Part shown: in pieces, positions 36,853-46,741 of the stretch
How positions within the stretch are numbered: position 1 is the stretch's first letter
Layout of the letters: every line of letters begins with the position of its first letter
Assembly: GCF_003122215.1 (NCBI RefSeq)
Contig: NZ_QEYD01000010.1
Span: 62,001 to 126,000 of the forward strand
Length of the DNA stretch: 64,000 nucleotides
Source: Pararhodobacter marinus
GTDB taxonomy: Bacteria > Pseudomonadota > Alphaproteobacteria > Rhodobacterales > Rhodobacteraceae
Reading direction: 5' to 3'
Notes under the pieces: generated by a model
Database searches by the model: none
Told to the model about the DNA's origin: nothing
Seen by the model: the letters and a program-made list of their open reading frames with translations, nothing else
Position numbers and translations under genes: made by a program

Positions 36853-37656
36853 TTACGGTTTGCGTCTGGTAATGAGCCACGAGGCCGCGACGACGGTCAC
36901 GCTGGCAAACAGAAGAAGGGCCGAGATGGCGTAGATTTCCGAGCTGAGATTGCGGCGCAATTCGCCCATCAGGTAGGTGGGCAGCGTTTCCTGCCCGGGC
37001 GATTTGACGAAGCTGCTGACGACGACATTGTCGAGCGACACCACGAAGGCCAGCATGAACCCGGCGAGGATGCCCGGCGCGAGCAAGGGCAGCGTGACCC
37101 GCCGGAACGTGTAGAAACGGCCCGCATAGAGGTCCATCGCCGCCGTTTCCAGCGTCAGGTCCATGCCTTCGAGCCGCGCGCGGATCGGCATGAAGGCGAA
37201 GGGAATGCAGAAGGTCGAATGCGCGACGATCAGGTAACCCAGGCCGTGATAGCCGGTCGCCTGCTTGATCTGCGCCAGCACGATCATCAGCGCGATGGCC
37301 AGCACGATCTCGGGGACCAGAAGTGGCTGGTTCAGCACGACGAAGATGCCACCCTCGCCCCTGAGCCGCCGCCCCCGCGTGATGGCAAGCGCCGCCATCG
37401 TCGCCAGCGAGGTCGAGATCAACGCGGCCAGCGCGGCCACGATCAGCGAGTTGAGAGCGGCATTGCGAAAGGCGTCGTTCCCGATCGCCGCGACGAACCA
37501 CCGCCCCGAGAAGCCTTCCCACCGGCCGATCACCGGCCCGGCATTGAAGGCGTTGGCGATCAGGATCAGAACCGGCGCGTAGAGCGCCACGAAGGTGACG
37601 ATCGCGATCGGCGCGGCACCGGGCACATGCCGGACGGAGAACTTGCGCTTAGACAT
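36853..37656 (-). CDS. Spermidine/putrescine-type ABC transporter, permease 2 (PotC-like)
   Basis: A 267-residue permease with six membrane spans. Features are TFVALYAPVLILIANAFNAG at the first helix and ETAAMDLYAGRFYTFRRVTL, the EAA loop that contacts the ATPase. The start [10 protein letters not shown] was preferred because it overlaps the upstream permease stop by eight bases; a slightly longer start is possible. The receptor gene follows after 51 bases. Confidence 0.9.
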   Translation of the reverse strand: MSKRKFSVRHVPGAAPIAIVTFVALYAPVLILIANAFNAGPVIGRWEGFSGRWFVAAIGNDAFRNAALNSLIVAALAALISTSLATMAALAITRGRRLRGEGGIFVVLNQPLLVPEIVLAIALMIVLAQIKQATGYHGLGYLIVAHSTFCIPFAFMPIRARLEGMDLTLETAAMDLYAGRFYTFRRVTLPLLAPGILAGFMLAFVVSLDNVVVSSFVKSPGQETLPTYLMGELRRNLSSEIYAISALLLFASVTVVAASWLITRRKP

Positions 37657-38572
37657 CCGACCGCCCTCCGCCGGCAAAGCGCCGGACGCTCAGGACAAGC
37701 GCGATCATCACCAGCAGCGTCAGCGACACCGACAGCGCGGCGCCCAGCGGCCAGTTACGGCCCTGCCCGAATTGCAGGTCGATCAGGTTGCCCCACATCA
37801 TCGCCCGGCCGCCGCCCATCAGCCGCGGCGTGACATAGGCCCCGAGCGCGGGAATGAAGACCAGGATCGACCCGGCAACGATACCGGGGCGGATCAGCGG
37901 AAAGATCACCCGGCGCAGGCAATAGAAGCGCGAAGCATGAAGATCGTAAGCCGCTTCGGCGAGCCGGAAATCGAATTTCTCGATCGCCGCGTAGACCGGC
38001 AGAACCATGAGCGGCAGATAGACATAGGTCATGCCCAGCAGCACCGCGCCATTGGTGAACATCATCTGGATTGGCGCGTCGATCACGCCCAGGCCCAGCA
38101 GCAGCCGGTTGATCGTGCCGTCGGCGCGGATCACTTCCTGGATGGCGATGGTGCGGACCAGAAGGTTGGTCCAGAACGGCACGGTGATCAGGAACATCCA
38201 ATAGGCGCGCGTCGCCACGGGCCGGGTCGCGATGAACCAGGCGGTCGGCAGGCCGAACAGCATGGTCAGCCCCGTGGTCGCCAGCGCAAGCAGCGCCGAG
38301 CGGCCAAGGATCGACAGATGCGCGTCGGCAAGCCCCAGCGTGTCGTCGAACAGGTCGCGCTCGAACACGACCGAGAACCAGCCGTCGAGCGAGAATTGCC
38401 ACACGACATTGCCGTAGGTGCCCGGCGTGAGGAACGAATAGACGACCATCACCGCCAGCGGCAGGATCGAGAACAGCGCGATCACGATCAGGGCGGGCAT
38501 CGCCAGCGACCAGCGCCGGCGCGTCTCGGCGCGCCGCAGCAGCGCCTCGCCGTTGGAAGCCTCAGACAGCAT
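37649..38572 (-). CDS. Spermidine/putrescine-type ABC transporter, permease 1 (PotB-like)
   Basis: A 307-residue permease with six membrane spans. Family marks are [20 protein letters not shown] and the EAA loop [20 protein letters not shown]. It has a cytoplasmic N-terminal tail of about 25 charged residues. It overlaps the ATPase gene upstream by eleven bases and the PotC-like gene downstream by eight. Confidence 0.9.
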   Translation of the reverse strand: MLSEASNGEALLRRAETRRRWSLAMPALIVIALFSILPLAVMVVYSFLTPGTYGNVVWQFSLDGWFSVVFERDLFDDTLGLADAHLSILGRSALLALATTGLTMLFGLPTAWFIATRPVATRAYWMFLITVPFWTNLLVRTIAIQEVIRADGTINRLLLGLGVIDAPIQMMFTNGAVLLGMTYVYLPLMVLPVYAAIEKFDFRLAEAAYDLHASRFYCLRRVIFPLIRPGIVAGSILVFIPALGAYVTPRLMGGGRAMMWGNLIDLQFGQGRNWPLGAALSVSLTLLVMIALVLSVRRFAGGGRSDV

Positions 38573-39638
38573 GCGCGGCCTCGTCGGGCAGGATGCGCAG
38601 GGCGTCGTAAGGCAACGACAGGGGCACGGTCTGCCCCGGGTTCAGGTCGGTTGCCGAATGCAGGCTGTTCTGCGCACGGGCGGTCAGGCTGGCGCCGCCC
38701 GGCAGCGTCAGCTTCACATGGGTGTCGGTGCCGAAGAAAACCAGCTCGTCGATCTGGCCGCTTGTCTGCACGCAATCCGGCGCTTCCCGCCCGACGATGA
38801 TGTGTTCAGGTCGGATCATCACCGTGACGGCCCCGTTGACGGCTTTGGCCTCGGCCAGCGCGACAGGGGCGAAGCCGTCGAGACGGAGCTGGCCCTCCGC
38901 CGCCCGGCCGGGCAGGAAATTCGTCTCGCCGATGAAACCCGCCACGAAGCGATTCGCCGGGTGATCGTACAGGTCGCGCGGGGTCGCCACCTGCTGCAGG
39001 CGCCCGCCCTCCATCACCGCGATCCGGTCGGACATGGTCAGCGCCTCGTCCTGATCGTGGGTGACGAAGATGAAGGTCAGGCCCATCTCGCGCTGAAGCC
39101 GCTTCAGCTCGGCCTGCATCTCCTTGCGCAGTTTCAGGTCCAGCGCCGATAGCGGCTCGTCGAGCAGCAGGATCCGGGGCCGCGGCGCCAGCGCCCGCGC
39201 CAGCGCCACGCGCTGTTGCTGCCCGCCCGACAGCGCGGCGCTCTTGCGGTCGCGCAGGTGATCCATCTGCACCAGCTGCAGCATCTCGTCGACCCGCCGG
39301 GCGACATCCCCCGGCGCCGTGCCGCGCGCCTCGAGCCCGAAGGCCACGTTCTGCGCCACGGTCATGTGCGGGAACAGCGCGTAGCTCTGGAAAACGGTGT
39401 TCACCGGGCGGCGACTGGGCGGGATGGCGGCGATGTCCTGCCCGTCGAGCACCAGTTGGCCGCCCGTGGGCTGCTCGAACCCGGCGATCAGCCGCAACAG
39501 GGTCGTCTTGCCGCATCCCGAGGGGCCGAGCAGCGTGAAGAACTCGCCTTCCGCGACGGTGACATCCACCGACCGGAGGGCGTGATAGGCGGCCACACCG
39601 GCCCCGAAAGTCTTGGATAGGGACTTAATTTCCAGCAT
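38562..39638 (-). CDS. Spermidine/putrescine-type ABC transporter, ATP-binding protein (PotA-like)
   Basis: A 358-residue ATPase. Walker A is [16 protein letters not shown], the signature [15 protein letters not shown], Walker [14 protein letters not shown]. The C-terminal TOBE domain (about residues 275-350, [14 protein letters not shown]) is typical of PotA/CysA-type subunits. First gene of the operon, divergent from a TetR gene across an AT-rich 84-bp gap with inverted repeats. There is no clear ribosome-binding site. Confidence 0.92.
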   Translation of the reverse strand: MLEIKSLSKTFGAGVAAYHALRSVDVTVAEGEFFTLLGPSGCGKTTLLRLIAGFEQPTGGQLVLDGQDIAAIPPSRRPVNTVFQSYALFPHMTVAQNVAFGLEARGTAPGDVARRVDEMLQLVQMDHLRDRKSAALSGGQQQRVALARALAPRPRILLLDEPLSALDLKLRKEMQAELKRLQREMGLTFIFVTHDQDEALTMSDRIAVMEGGRLQQVATPRDLYDHPANRFVAGFIGETNFLPGRAAEGQLRLDGFAPVALAEAKAVNGAVTVMIRPEHIIVGREAPDCVQTSGQIDELVFFGTDTHVKLTLPGGASLTARAQNSLHSATDLNPGQTVPLSLPYDALRILPDEAAHAV

Positions 39639-39671
39639 CGGAGTCCATTCGTCTCTGGTTTCGGCAACGCT

Positions 39672-39717
39672 ATTGACAAAGTTTATTTAGTCAATACAAA
39701 TTTTTTATCAGACTAAA
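39672..39717. promoter_or_regulatory. Overlapping inverted repeats in the potA-tetR gap
   Basis: Two inverted repeats interlock: ATTGAC (39672-39677) with GTCAAT (39690-39695), and TTTAGTC (39686-39692) with GACTAAA (39711-39717). Both overlap the candidate promoter, so a TetR dimer bound here could shut off both divergent operons. Confidence 0.45.
39673..39700 (+). promoter_or_regulatory. Candidate sigma-70 promoter for the TetR operon
   Basis: TTGACA (39673-39678), a 16-base spacer and TACAAA (39695-39700) lie about 25 bases before the TetR start. The gap is the most AT-rich stretch of the neighbourhood. The -35 is perfect, the -10 moderate. Confidence 0.35.
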
Positions 39718-39722
39718 AAACG

Positions 39723-40418
39723 ATGGTAAGAATGGCTGCTGACATTGCCGCTGAAAGCCTGCGGGACCGGAAAAAGGCACGCCGGCGCGACGCGTTGATC
39801 GCGGCCGCGACGACGCTGTTCGGCAACAAGGGGGTCGACGCGACGACGATGGCCGACATCGCCGAAGCCTGTGACGTGTCGGTGCCGACGGTGTTCAACT
39901 ATTTCGGGTCCAAGGACGGGCTCCTGATGGCGATCATCGACGAAGGCGCCCGGCGCGGACGCGACAACGAAACCCGCCTGCCCCGCCCCGAAGGCGTGTC
40001 CCTGCCCGATGTCGTCCGGGCGCTGTTCTCGCGGATCTCGTCGCAGACGCTGGACGTCGCCCCGAAGCGGGTGTGGCGCTATGCCGAAGCCTCGATCATC
40101 CGCCACCCCCATACCGAGCTGTCGAATACCTATCGGCAGATCGAAACCCTGCTGGTCGAGTCGATCGCCGCCTCGCTGGGTGCCTACGCGCTGACAACCC
40201 GGCAGGGCGCGCCGCTGGATCCGCATGACCTTGCCACCATGCTGCACGATCTGTGGATGCCCTGTTTCATCAGCCTGATCACCGATCCGGGGATGACGAT
40301 CGCGCAGCATGACGCGCTGGTGGCACGGCGCGTGCTGCCGGTCCTTTCGCTGGTTTTCGACGACGAAAGCCTGGCCTCTCCCCGCCTTCGCAGATCCGGA
40401 GCCCCCGATGGACGCTGA
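39723..40418 (+). CDS. TetR-family regulator
   Basis: A 231-residue TetR/AcrR regulator with a clear head (RRRDALIAAATTLFGNKGVD, then DIAEACDVSVPTVFNYFGSK). An ATG nine bases later is an equal start candidate. The C-terminal domain gives no inducer clue. Its 3' end overlaps the amidohydrolase gene by eleven bases, so it is the first gene of an enzyme operon and lies opposite the polyamine-type transporter. Control of both is inference from the shared gap. Confidence 0.88.
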   Translation: MVRMAADIAAESLRDRKKARRRDALIAAATTLFGNKGVDATTMADIAEACDVSVPTVFNYFGSKDGLLMAIIDEGARRGRDNETRLPRPEGVSLPDVVRALFSRISSQTLDVAPKRVWRYAEASIIRHPHTELSNTYRQIETLLVESIAASLGAYALTTRQGAPLDPHDLATMLHDLWMPCFISLITDPGMTIAQHDALVARRVLPVLSLVFDDESLASPRLRRSGAPDGR

Positions 40419-42057
40419 CCTCATCCTGACCAATGCCCGCATCCTGACCATGGATCCGGACAATCCGCGCGCCGAGGCCATCGCCATCGCGGGCGACCGG
40501 ATCCTAGCCGTGGGCAGGAACGACGACATCCGCGCCCTGGCCGGCCCCGACACCCGGCGTCGCGACGCGGGCGGCGCAACGCTGCTTCCCGGCTTCGTCG
40601 AATCGCATCTGCACCTGTTTTCGGGCGCGTATGGCGAAACGCTTCTGCAACTGGCCGGGGTAAAGGGTTTCGACGCGCTCAAGCGCGCGGTCGACGGATT
40701 CGCCGCCGCCAATCCCGATACCCCGCTTCTTTTCGGACAGGGGGCGGATTACGCGCTGCTGGGTCCCGACCGGATGCTGGATCGTCACACGCTGGACGCG
40801 ATCTGTCCCGACCGCCCGCTGATCGTCATGGCCTATGATTTCCATTCGGCCTTTGCCAACACCGCCGCGCTGAAAGCCGCGGGTCTTTTGCAGGGTCGCG
40901 CCCTGCCGCCCGGGAACGAGGTAGTGATGGGCAAGGACGGGTTGGCCACCGGGGAATTGCACGAGAAACACGCCTTCCTGCCGGTTCTGGACCTGCGCAC
41001 GACCGGCGGGCGCGAAATGCTGGGCATGTCGGGCATCGAACCGCCCGTGCCGCCGAGCGACAAGGAGCGCGCTGATGACCGCGCCTTCCTGAAGCTGGGC
41101 CTGCGCCATGCGGCCCGTCATGGCATCACCGCGATGCACAACATGGACGGCAACCGCTACATGCTCGAGGTCCTGCGCGAGATCGAGACCGAGGGCGACC
41201 TGATCGCGCGGGTCCGGGTGCCCTTTCACCTGACGCCCGAGATGGATCTGTCCGAACTGGACCGGGCCAGCGCCATGACGCGCGATTTCACCGGGCTGAC
41301 GCTCAGCTCGGGCTATGTGAAGATGTTCCTCGACGGGGTGATCGAAAGCGGCACCGCCGCGATGCTTGCCCCCTATGCCAACCGTCCCGGTCATCGCGGC
41401 GAAACGCTGTTCACCCGCGAGGCGTTTCTGGCCGCCGCGACCGAAGCCGACCGCCGGGGCCTGCAGATCGCGGTGCATGCCATCGGCGACGCGGCGGTGC
41501 GGCTGGCGCTTGACGGTTACGAGGCGGCGGCGCAGGCGAACGGCCCGCGCGACCGGCGCAACCGGATCGAGCATATCGAGATGATCGCGCCCGAGGACGT
41601 GCCGCGGCTGGCGAAACTGGGCGTCGTCGCCTCGATGCAGCCGCCCCATGCGCCGCAGGGCGAAAGCGGCACGACCGCGGGCATCGGCCCGGACAGGGCG
41701 CGGCAGGCCTATGTCTGGCGGGACCTGCACGACGCCGGCGCCGTGGTGGCGTTCTCGTCGGACTGGCCCATCGTGCCGATTTCGCCGCTGGCGGGCATCC
41801 AGGCCGCCATGATGCGCGAAAACTGGATCGACGGCCTGCCCGATCAGCGGCTGGAACTGCATGACGTGCTGGCCGCCTATACGCGCAACGGGGCCTATGT
41901 CGGCTTCATGGAGACGGAAACCGGCACCCTGCGCGCAGGGATGAAGGCCGATCTGACCGTTCTGTCGGGCGATATCGAAGCGACGCCGCATGACCGGATC
42001 GCGCAGATGGGCATCGCGCTGACGATCTGCGACGGACGTATCACCCATGACGCATGA
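40408..42057 (+). CDS. Amidohydrolase family protein, YtcJ-like (Amidohydro_3)
   Basis: A 549-residue metal-dependent amidohydrolase. The N-terminal beta domain (DLILTNARILTMDPDNPRAE) is followed by the metal motif PGFVESHLHLF (His67, His69), a later histidine in IAVHAIGDAAVRLAL, an IEHIEMI motif and AFSSDWPIVPISPL with the catalytic aspartate. GGAG sits seven bases before the ATG. YtcJ-like enzymes hydrolyse amide bonds of unknown or N-substituted compounds. It overlaps TetR upstream and DUF3237 downstream, both by eleven bases. Confidence 0.9.
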   Translation: MDADLILTNARILTMDPDNPRAEAIAIAGDRILAVGRNDDIRALAGPDTRRRDAGGATLLPGFVESHLHLFSGAYGETLLQLAGVKGFDALKRAVDGFAAANPDTPLLFGQGADYALLGPDRMLDRHTLDAICPDRPLIVMAYDFHSAFANTAALKAAGLLQGRALPPGNEVVMGKDGLATGELHEKHAFLPVLDLRTTGGREMLGMSGIEPPVPPSDKERADDRAFLKLGLRHAARHGITAMHNMDGNRYMLEVLREIETEGDLIARVRVPFHLTPEMDLSELDRASAMTRDFTGLTLSSGYVKMFLDGVIESGTAAMLAPYANRPGHRGETLFTREAFLAAATEADRRGLQIAVHAIGDAAVRLALDGYEAAAQANGPRDRRNRIEHIEMIAPEDVPRLAKLGVVASMQPPHAPQGESGTTAGIGPDRARQAYVWRDLHDAGAVVAFSSDWPIVPISPLAGIQAAMMRENWIDGLPDQRLELHDVLAAYTRNGAYVGFMETETGTLRAGMKADLTVLSGDIEATPHDRIAQMGIALTICDGRITHDA

Positions 42058-42526
42058 ATGCCCTGACATCACCCGTCTGGGCGCGCCCTTGTCGCCGGGC
42101 ATGCCGCGCCTGCGACGGGTCTGCGCGATCCGGGCAGATATCGCGGAGCCGACCGAGTTCGACACGACGCGGGGCCACGGGCGCGCGCTGTTCCCCATCA
42201 CCGGCGGCGAGGCGGCCGGGGCGGGCTGGACCGCGCGCCTGCTGCCCGGCGGCGCGGATTTCGCGCGCCGCCTGCCCGACGGCACCTACGAGGTCGAGGC
42301 GCGCTACCTGATGGCGTTGACGGACGGCACGCTGGTGATGGTCCACAATGCCGGGCGCATGGTGCCGCAAGCGGATGGCAGCTATCACGGCCGGACGCGG
42401 GCGCAGCTGGAAGTGTCGGAAGGGCCGTGGGCGGGGCTTGCCGATATGATGCTGTTCGGCACCGCCTTCGCGCCTGCCGGCGATCCCGACCATGTCTTCA
42501 TCGAATTGTGGCACGCCGAACCGTAA
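42047..42526 (+). CDS. DUF3237 domain protein
   Basis: A 159-residue DUF3237 protein, a small beta-barrel family of unknown function seen beside hydrolases and aromatic-catabolism genes. Typical blocks are HGRALFPITGGEAAG and FARRLPDGTYEVEARYLMAL, with FGTAFAPAGDPDHVFIELWH at the end. No signal peptide. Its start lies inside the amidohydrolase 3' end, implying translational coupling and a shared pathway. Confidence 0.8.
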   Translation: MTHECPDITRLGAPLSPGMPRLRRVCAIRADIAEPTEFDTTRGHGRALFPITGGEAAGAGWTARLLPGGADFARRLPDGTYEVEARYLMALTDGTLVMVHNAGRMVPQADGSYHGRTRAQLEVSEGPWAGLADMMLFGTAFAPAGDPDHVFIELWHAEP

Positions 42527-42637
42527 CGGAAACCCCGGCGGTTCGATGAAGACGGTTGCACCGTTCGTTTCGGGGTCGGTATCAACGGAGCGGCAAGACG
42601 CATGTCTGCCGAACCGGGCCGATTGGAGGAGACGCCG

Positions 42638-43771
42638 ATGATCCTGAACGACGATCAGACCATGATCCGCGACATGGCCCGGCGCTTTGCCGCTGAACGG
42701 CTGGCCCCGAACTCGGCCCATTGGGACGAGACCGGCGAATTCCCCCGCGCGGTGATTGCCGAGATGGGCGCACTGGGGCTTATGGGGATGCTGGTGCCCG
42801 AAAGCTTCGGCGGCGCGATGACCGATGCCGTGGCCTATGCCTGCGCGCTGGAAGAAATCGCTGCGGGCAACGGCGCGATCTCGACCATCATGTCGGTGCA
42901 TAACTCGGTCGGCTGCGTGCCGATCCTGCGCTTCGGAACCGAGGCGCAGAAGCAGGAGTATCTGCAGCCGATGGCCGAGGGAGCGCTGCTGGGTGCCTTC
43001 TGCCTGACCGAACCGCATGCGGGCTCCGACGCTTCGGCGCTGAGAACCCGCGCGACGCGTACCAATGACGGCTGGGTGCTGAACGGGGTGAAGCAGTTCA
43101 TCACCTCGGGCAAGAATGCCGATATCGCGATCGTCTTCGCCGTCACCGATCCCGAAGCGGGCAAGAAGGGCATCTCGGCCTTCATCGTGCCGACGAAAAC
43201 CGAAGGCTGGCGCGTCGCCTCGATCGAGAAGAAGACGGGCCAGCATCTGTCCGATACCGCGCAGATCGCGCTGGAGGATCTGAAACTGCCCGCCGAAGCG
43301 CTTCTGGGCGAGGAAGGCCAGGGCTACCGCATCGCGCTGTCGAACCTCGAAGGCGGGCGCATCGGTATTGCCGCGCAATCCGTGGGCATGGCCCGCGCCG
43401 CGCTGGAGGCGGCGGTCGCCTATGCCAGGGAACGCGAGAGCATGGGCAAGACGCTGATGGACCATCAGGCCGTCGCCTTCCGGCTGGCCGATATGGCGAC
43501 GCAGGTCGAAGCCGGGCGCCAGATGGTGCTGCATGCCGCCGCGCTGAAGGATGCGGGGCAGCCCGCGCTGGAAGCGGCCTCGATGGCGAAGCTGTTCGCG
43601 TCGGAAATGGCCGAGCGCGTGGCCTCGGCGGCGATCCAGACCTTCGGCGGCTACGGCTATACCCGCGACTTCCCGGTCGAGCGTATCTGGCGCGATGTCC
43701 GCGTCTGCCAGATCTACGAAGGCACCAGCGACATCCAGCGCCTGGTCATCGCCCGCAGCCTTGCGCAATAG
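42638..43771 (+). CDS. Acyl-CoA dehydrogenase
   Basis: A 377-residue FAD-dependent acyl-CoA dehydrogenase, full length for short-chain or isobutyryl-type enzymes. Signatures are [20 protein letters not shown] and [20 protein letters not shown], with catalytic Glu361 in [13 protein letters not shown]. The start [10 protein letters not shown] is chosen because GGAGGAG lies six bases upstream; an in-frame ATG 36 bases earlier is not supported. It follows DUF3237 after 111 bp and may have its own promoter. Its acyl substrate is unknown. Confidence 0.92.
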   Translation: MILNDDQTMIRDMARRFAAERLAPNSAHWDETGEFPRAVIAEMGALGLMGMLVPESFGGAMTDAVAYACALEEIAAGNGAISTIMSVHNSVGCVPILRFGTEAQKQEYLQPMAEGALLGAFCLTEPHAGSDASALRTRATRTNDGWVLNGVKQFITSGKNADIAIVFAVTDPEAGKKGISAFIVPTKTEGWRVASIEKKTGQHLSDTAQIALEDLKLPAEALLGEEGQGYRIALSNLEGGRIGIAAQSVGMARAALEAAVAYARERESMGKTLMDHQAVAFRLADMATQVEAGRQMVLHAAALKDAGQPALEAASMAKLFASEMAERVASAAIQTFGGYGYTRDFPVERIWRDVRVCQIYEGTSDIQRLVIARSLAQ

Positions 43772-43812
43772 CGACCCCGGCGGCGACCTGAACCCATCGC
43801 GCAAGGTTTCCA

Positions 43813-43830
43813 TCGTTTCGTGAGAAACGA
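43813..43830. terminator. Hairpin between convergent acyl-CoA dehydrogenase and dctQ genes
   Basis: TCGTTTC and GAAACGA pair perfectly around a GTGA loop, in the 88-bp gap between two gene ends. Weak but well placed as a shared terminator. Confidence 0.4.
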
Positions 43831-43859
43831 CCGCACCAACAGAGCTGGGGGCCAAAGGC

Positions 43860-44393
43860 CTAGTCGAGGCTTGTCTGCGGCTCGGCTTGTGCCGGTGCAG
43901 GGACTTCGGCCCAGCGCGCGGCAAGGTGGATCAGGATGATGATCATCGCAATGGGCACCACCGAGGCGACCCAGACCATGGCAATGCCCAGCGTGTCCAT
44001 GGTCAGCGCCGCCTGCCGCGCGAGATAGCCGCGGGCAAAGCCGCCGCGCAGCCCGACGAAGCAGAAATAGACCACGGGCAGCACGAAGGTCAGCACCGCG
44101 GCGCTGTGGATCGCTTCGGCCAGAAGCCCCAGCCAATGCGGGCGCGCGGGAAAGACGCTGGTCATCAGCACGGCATCCGAGCGGGTCTTGAAGGACAGCG
44201 TGGCGCCCAGAAGGCCCGTCCAGACCATCATGTAACGCGCGACGTCTTCGGTCCAGACCGGAGGCGAGGCGAAGCCATAGCGCGCGATGACCTGAATCAT
44301 CACGGTAACGAACATGCCCGCAACGGCCGCCACGGCGACGGAGCGGGCAAGGGTATCGAGGGCATTGCTCAGGCCGAGCACGAATTTGCGCAT
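43860..44393 (-). CDS. TRAP transporter small permease (DctQ)
   Basis: A 177-residue DctQ-family protein with four membrane helices and the family block YGFASPPVWTEDVARYMMVW near residue 40. GGAGG lies just upstream within a CCTCCGGAGG palindrome. It ends the operon (amidase-dctM-dctP-dctQ) and forms the membrane complex with DctM. Order M-P-Q differs from the common P-Q-M. Confidence 0.88.
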   Translation of the reverse strand: MRKFVLGLSNALDTLARSVAVAAVAGMFVTVMIQVIARYGFASPPVWTEDVARYMMVWTGLLGATLSFKTRSDAVLMTSVFPARPHWLGLLAEAIHSAAVLTFVLPVVYFCFVGLRGGFARGYLARQAALTMDTLGIAMVWVASVVPIAMIIILIHLAARWAEVPAPAQAEPQTSLD

Positions 44394-44418
44394 GGCTTTT
44401 CCTCCGGAGGATCCGGCA

Positions 44419-44438
44419 CGCCCCGCGACGGCGGGGCG
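44419..44438 (-). repeat. GC-rich hairpin after dctP
   Basis: CGCCCCG and CGGGGCG arms around a 6-base loop in the 56-bp gap between receptor stop and dctQ. Probably stabilises the receptor message. Confidence 0.45.
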
Positions 44439-44449
44439 CGCCGATGGTA

Positions 44450-45424
44450 TCAGCGGCTCGCGGCGGCGATGTCCTGCCAGCGCGCCACGTCGTCCGACGG
44501 CATGAGATCCGAGTCATAGACCGCCAGCGAGCGTTCGCGGAAGGCGTCCCTTTCCTCGTCAGTCAGGCGCTGCACCGTGACGCCCGCCTCCTCCAGCGCG
44601 GTCAGCGAGGTCTCGGCGACTTCGGCCAGCCAGGCCGCGGTGGCGGCATCGGCGGCTTCGACCGCGGCATCCACGGCAGCGCGCTCGTCATCGCTGAGCT
44701 CCTCGTACCACTGGCGCGAGGCCAGCACCGCACGGGCCGGAATGATCACCCCGGCGTCCGAGAAGTTCCGCACGAAATCCGTCTGGCCGAACATGATCGG
44801 CACGAAGGGCGAATTCAGATAGCCGTCGATCACCCCGGTCTGAAGCCCGGCGGGGACCTCTCCCCAAGGCACGATGGTGCCGCTGCTGCCCCAGGCCTCG
44901 TACATCGCGATCTGCGCGTCATCGAGGGCGCGCATGCGCAGGCTGGCCATGTCCGCGGGAGAGCGCACCGCGGTATCGGTGGTGATGATGCCCGAGGACG
45001 GACCCAGCGGTACCACCGCCAGCAGGAGGGCTTCCTGCGTCCCCAGCGCCGCGTTCACCCGCTCGAACACGCCGCCCTCTTGGAGGGCGCGTTGCATGTG
45101 CGCGGCATCGTCAAAGAGATAGGGCAGGCGGATACCGTAGATGAAGGGATCGACCTGCGCCACCGACCGGATGTCCGAGAGCGAGATTTCCAGAAGGCCC
45201 GTGGTGACCTGGTCGAACATCTCGGCTTCGTTGCCGACCGAGCCGCGCGGCATCTCGCGCACCTCGAACCCGGCCTCGGTCAGCGCCGCGCCAAAGGCCG
45301 CCGCCCAGTTGTAGGAACCCGAGGTCGCAAGGTCCGGCGCGGTATCGAGCGCGATTTTCACCTCGGCCGCGGCCGATGTCGCCGAGGCCATAAGCGCCGC
45401 GAGGGCTAGGGCTTTCAATGTCAT
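44450..45424 (-). CDS. TRAP transporter substrate-binding protein (DctP)
   Basis: A 324-residue DctP-family receptor. It starts MTLKALALAALMASATSAAA, a signal peptide, and continues with VKIALDTAPD. Family marks are LRMRALDDAQIAMYEAWGSS and WGEVPAGLQTGVIDGYLNSP, the latter with the ligand carboxylate-binding region. GGAGGAG lies seven bases before the ATG. The ligand should be an organic anion; the neighbouring amidase suggests an amide-derived acid, which is inference. Confidence 0.9.
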   Translation of the reverse strand: MTLKALALAALMASATSAAAEVKIALDTAPDLATSGSYNWAAAFGAALTEAGFEVREMPRGSVGNEAEMFDQVTTGLLEISLSDIRSVAQVDPFIYGIRLPYLFDDAAHMQRALQEGGVFERVNAALGTQEALLLAVVPLGPSSGIITTDTAVRSPADMASLRMRALDDAQIAMYEAWGSSGTIVPWGEVPAGLQTGVIDGYLNSPFVPIMFGQTDFVRNFSDAGVIIPARAVLASRQWYEELSDDERAAVDAAVEAADAATAAWLAEVAETSLTALEEAGVTVQRLTDEERDAFRERSLAVYDSDLMPSDDVARWQDIAAASR

Positions 45425-45447
45425 TTCTTCTCCTCCCATGAAGCCTG

Positions 45448-46731
45448 TCAGTTGACGGAAAAGCCGGCCAGACGCGGCACGGCAAGGCTGAGTTCCGGCC
45501 AATAGGCCAGCGCCAGAAGCAGCAGCAGCTGGACGGCGATGAAGGGCAGCGCGGCCAGCGCCATGCGCCAGTAATTGAGCCCGGTCAGCGCCGCGACCAC
45601 CACCAGGCACTTGCCAAGCGGCGGCGTGATCAGCCCGACGCAAAGGTTGAAGCACAACACGATCCCCAGATGCACCGGATCCACCCCCTGCGCCAGCGCC
45701 TGCGGCACGAAGAGCGGGATCAGCAGCGTCAGGGCGACGGGCGTGTCCATGAACATGCCGGCGATCAGGAAGATACCGACCAGGAAGAACAGGTAGCGCG
45801 TGCCGGTGAGACCGATCGAGTCGACCCAATCGGCCAGCGCTTGCGACCAGCCCATCTGCCCGGCCAGGAACCCCAGGACGGAGATCGCCGCGAGAATGAT
45901 GAAGATCGTTCCCGTCAGGCGCGCCGTCGCTTCGAGCGCGTCGAACAGCATGCGCCGTGACAGGCCGGTATAGAACTGGCCCGCGATCAACGCGAACAGG
46001 ACGGCAATGGCAGACCCCTCGGTGGGCGTTGCAAGTCCCAGCACAAGGGACCCGAGGATCACCACCGGCAACAGCAAGGCCGGCGCCGCCCGGCGCAGGC
46101 TGGGCCAGAAGGACGGAACCGTCGCCGCGGTGCCACCGGGATGGTTACCGATGCGCGCCATGACTGCGTTGAGCACCATCAAGGCAACCGCCAGCAGGAT
46201 GCCCGGCACGATCCCGGCGGCGAACAGCGCCGCGACCGAGGCGCCGGTCAGGCCGCCATAGAGGATCATGATGATGGATGGCGGAATGATGGGGCCGATC
46301 ATCGACGAGGCCGCGGTGATCGCCCCGGCGTAGTAGGGATTGTAGCCGCGCTCGACCATCTCGGGGACGAAGGTACGCGACAGGGCCGCGCTGTCGGCGA
46401 TGGCCGAGCCCGAGATGCCGGCGAAGAACACGCTGGTCAGGATGTTCACATGCCCCAGCCCGCCCCGGAAGCGGCCGACGATGGAGAGCGCGAAATCGAT
46501 CAGGCTGCGGGTCACGCCTGCGCGGGTCATGATCTCGGCCGTCAGGATGAAGAGCGGCATCGCCATGAAGGCGAAGACATCGAGCTGCGCGAAGACGCGT
46601 TGCGGCAGGATCGACAGGAACTGCGTCTTGTCCGCCATCACGAAGGACAGGATCGAAACCGCGCCCATGAGATAGGCAAAGGCCGTGCCGCTGAGCAGGA
46701 GCAGCACGAAGATGAAGGGGATCAGCCACAT
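45448..46731 (-). CDS. TRAP transporter large permease (DctM)
   Basis: A 427-residue DctM-family permease with about twelve membrane segments, the sodium-coupled channel of the TRAP system. Family blocks are FAFMAMPLFILTAEIMTRAG, NILTSVFFAGISGSAIADSA and GIVPGILLAVALMVLNA. It lies ten bases after the amidase reading frame and 23 before dctP. Confidence 0.92.
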   Translation of the reverse strand: MWLIPFIFVLLLLSGTAFAYLMGAVSILSFVMADKTQFLSILPQRVFAQLDVFAFMAMPLFILTAEIMTRAGVTRSLIDFALSIVGRFRGGLGHVNILTSVFFAGISGSAIADSAALSRTFVPEMVERGYNPYYAGAITAASSMIGPIIPPSIIMILYGGLTGASVAALFAAGIVPGILLAVALMVLNAVMARIGNHPGGTAATVPSFWPSLRRAAPALLLPVVILGSLVLGLATPTEGSAIAVLFALIAGQFYTGLSRRMLFDALEATARLTGTIFIILAAISVLGFLAGQMGWSQALADWVDSIGLTGTRYLFFLVGIFLIAGMFMDTPVALTLLIPLFVPQALAQGVDPVHLGIVLCFNLCVGLITPPLGKCLVVVAALTGLNYWRMALAALPFIAVQLLLLLALAYWPELSLAVPRLAGFSVN

Positions 46732-46741
46732 GCTCGGCCTC

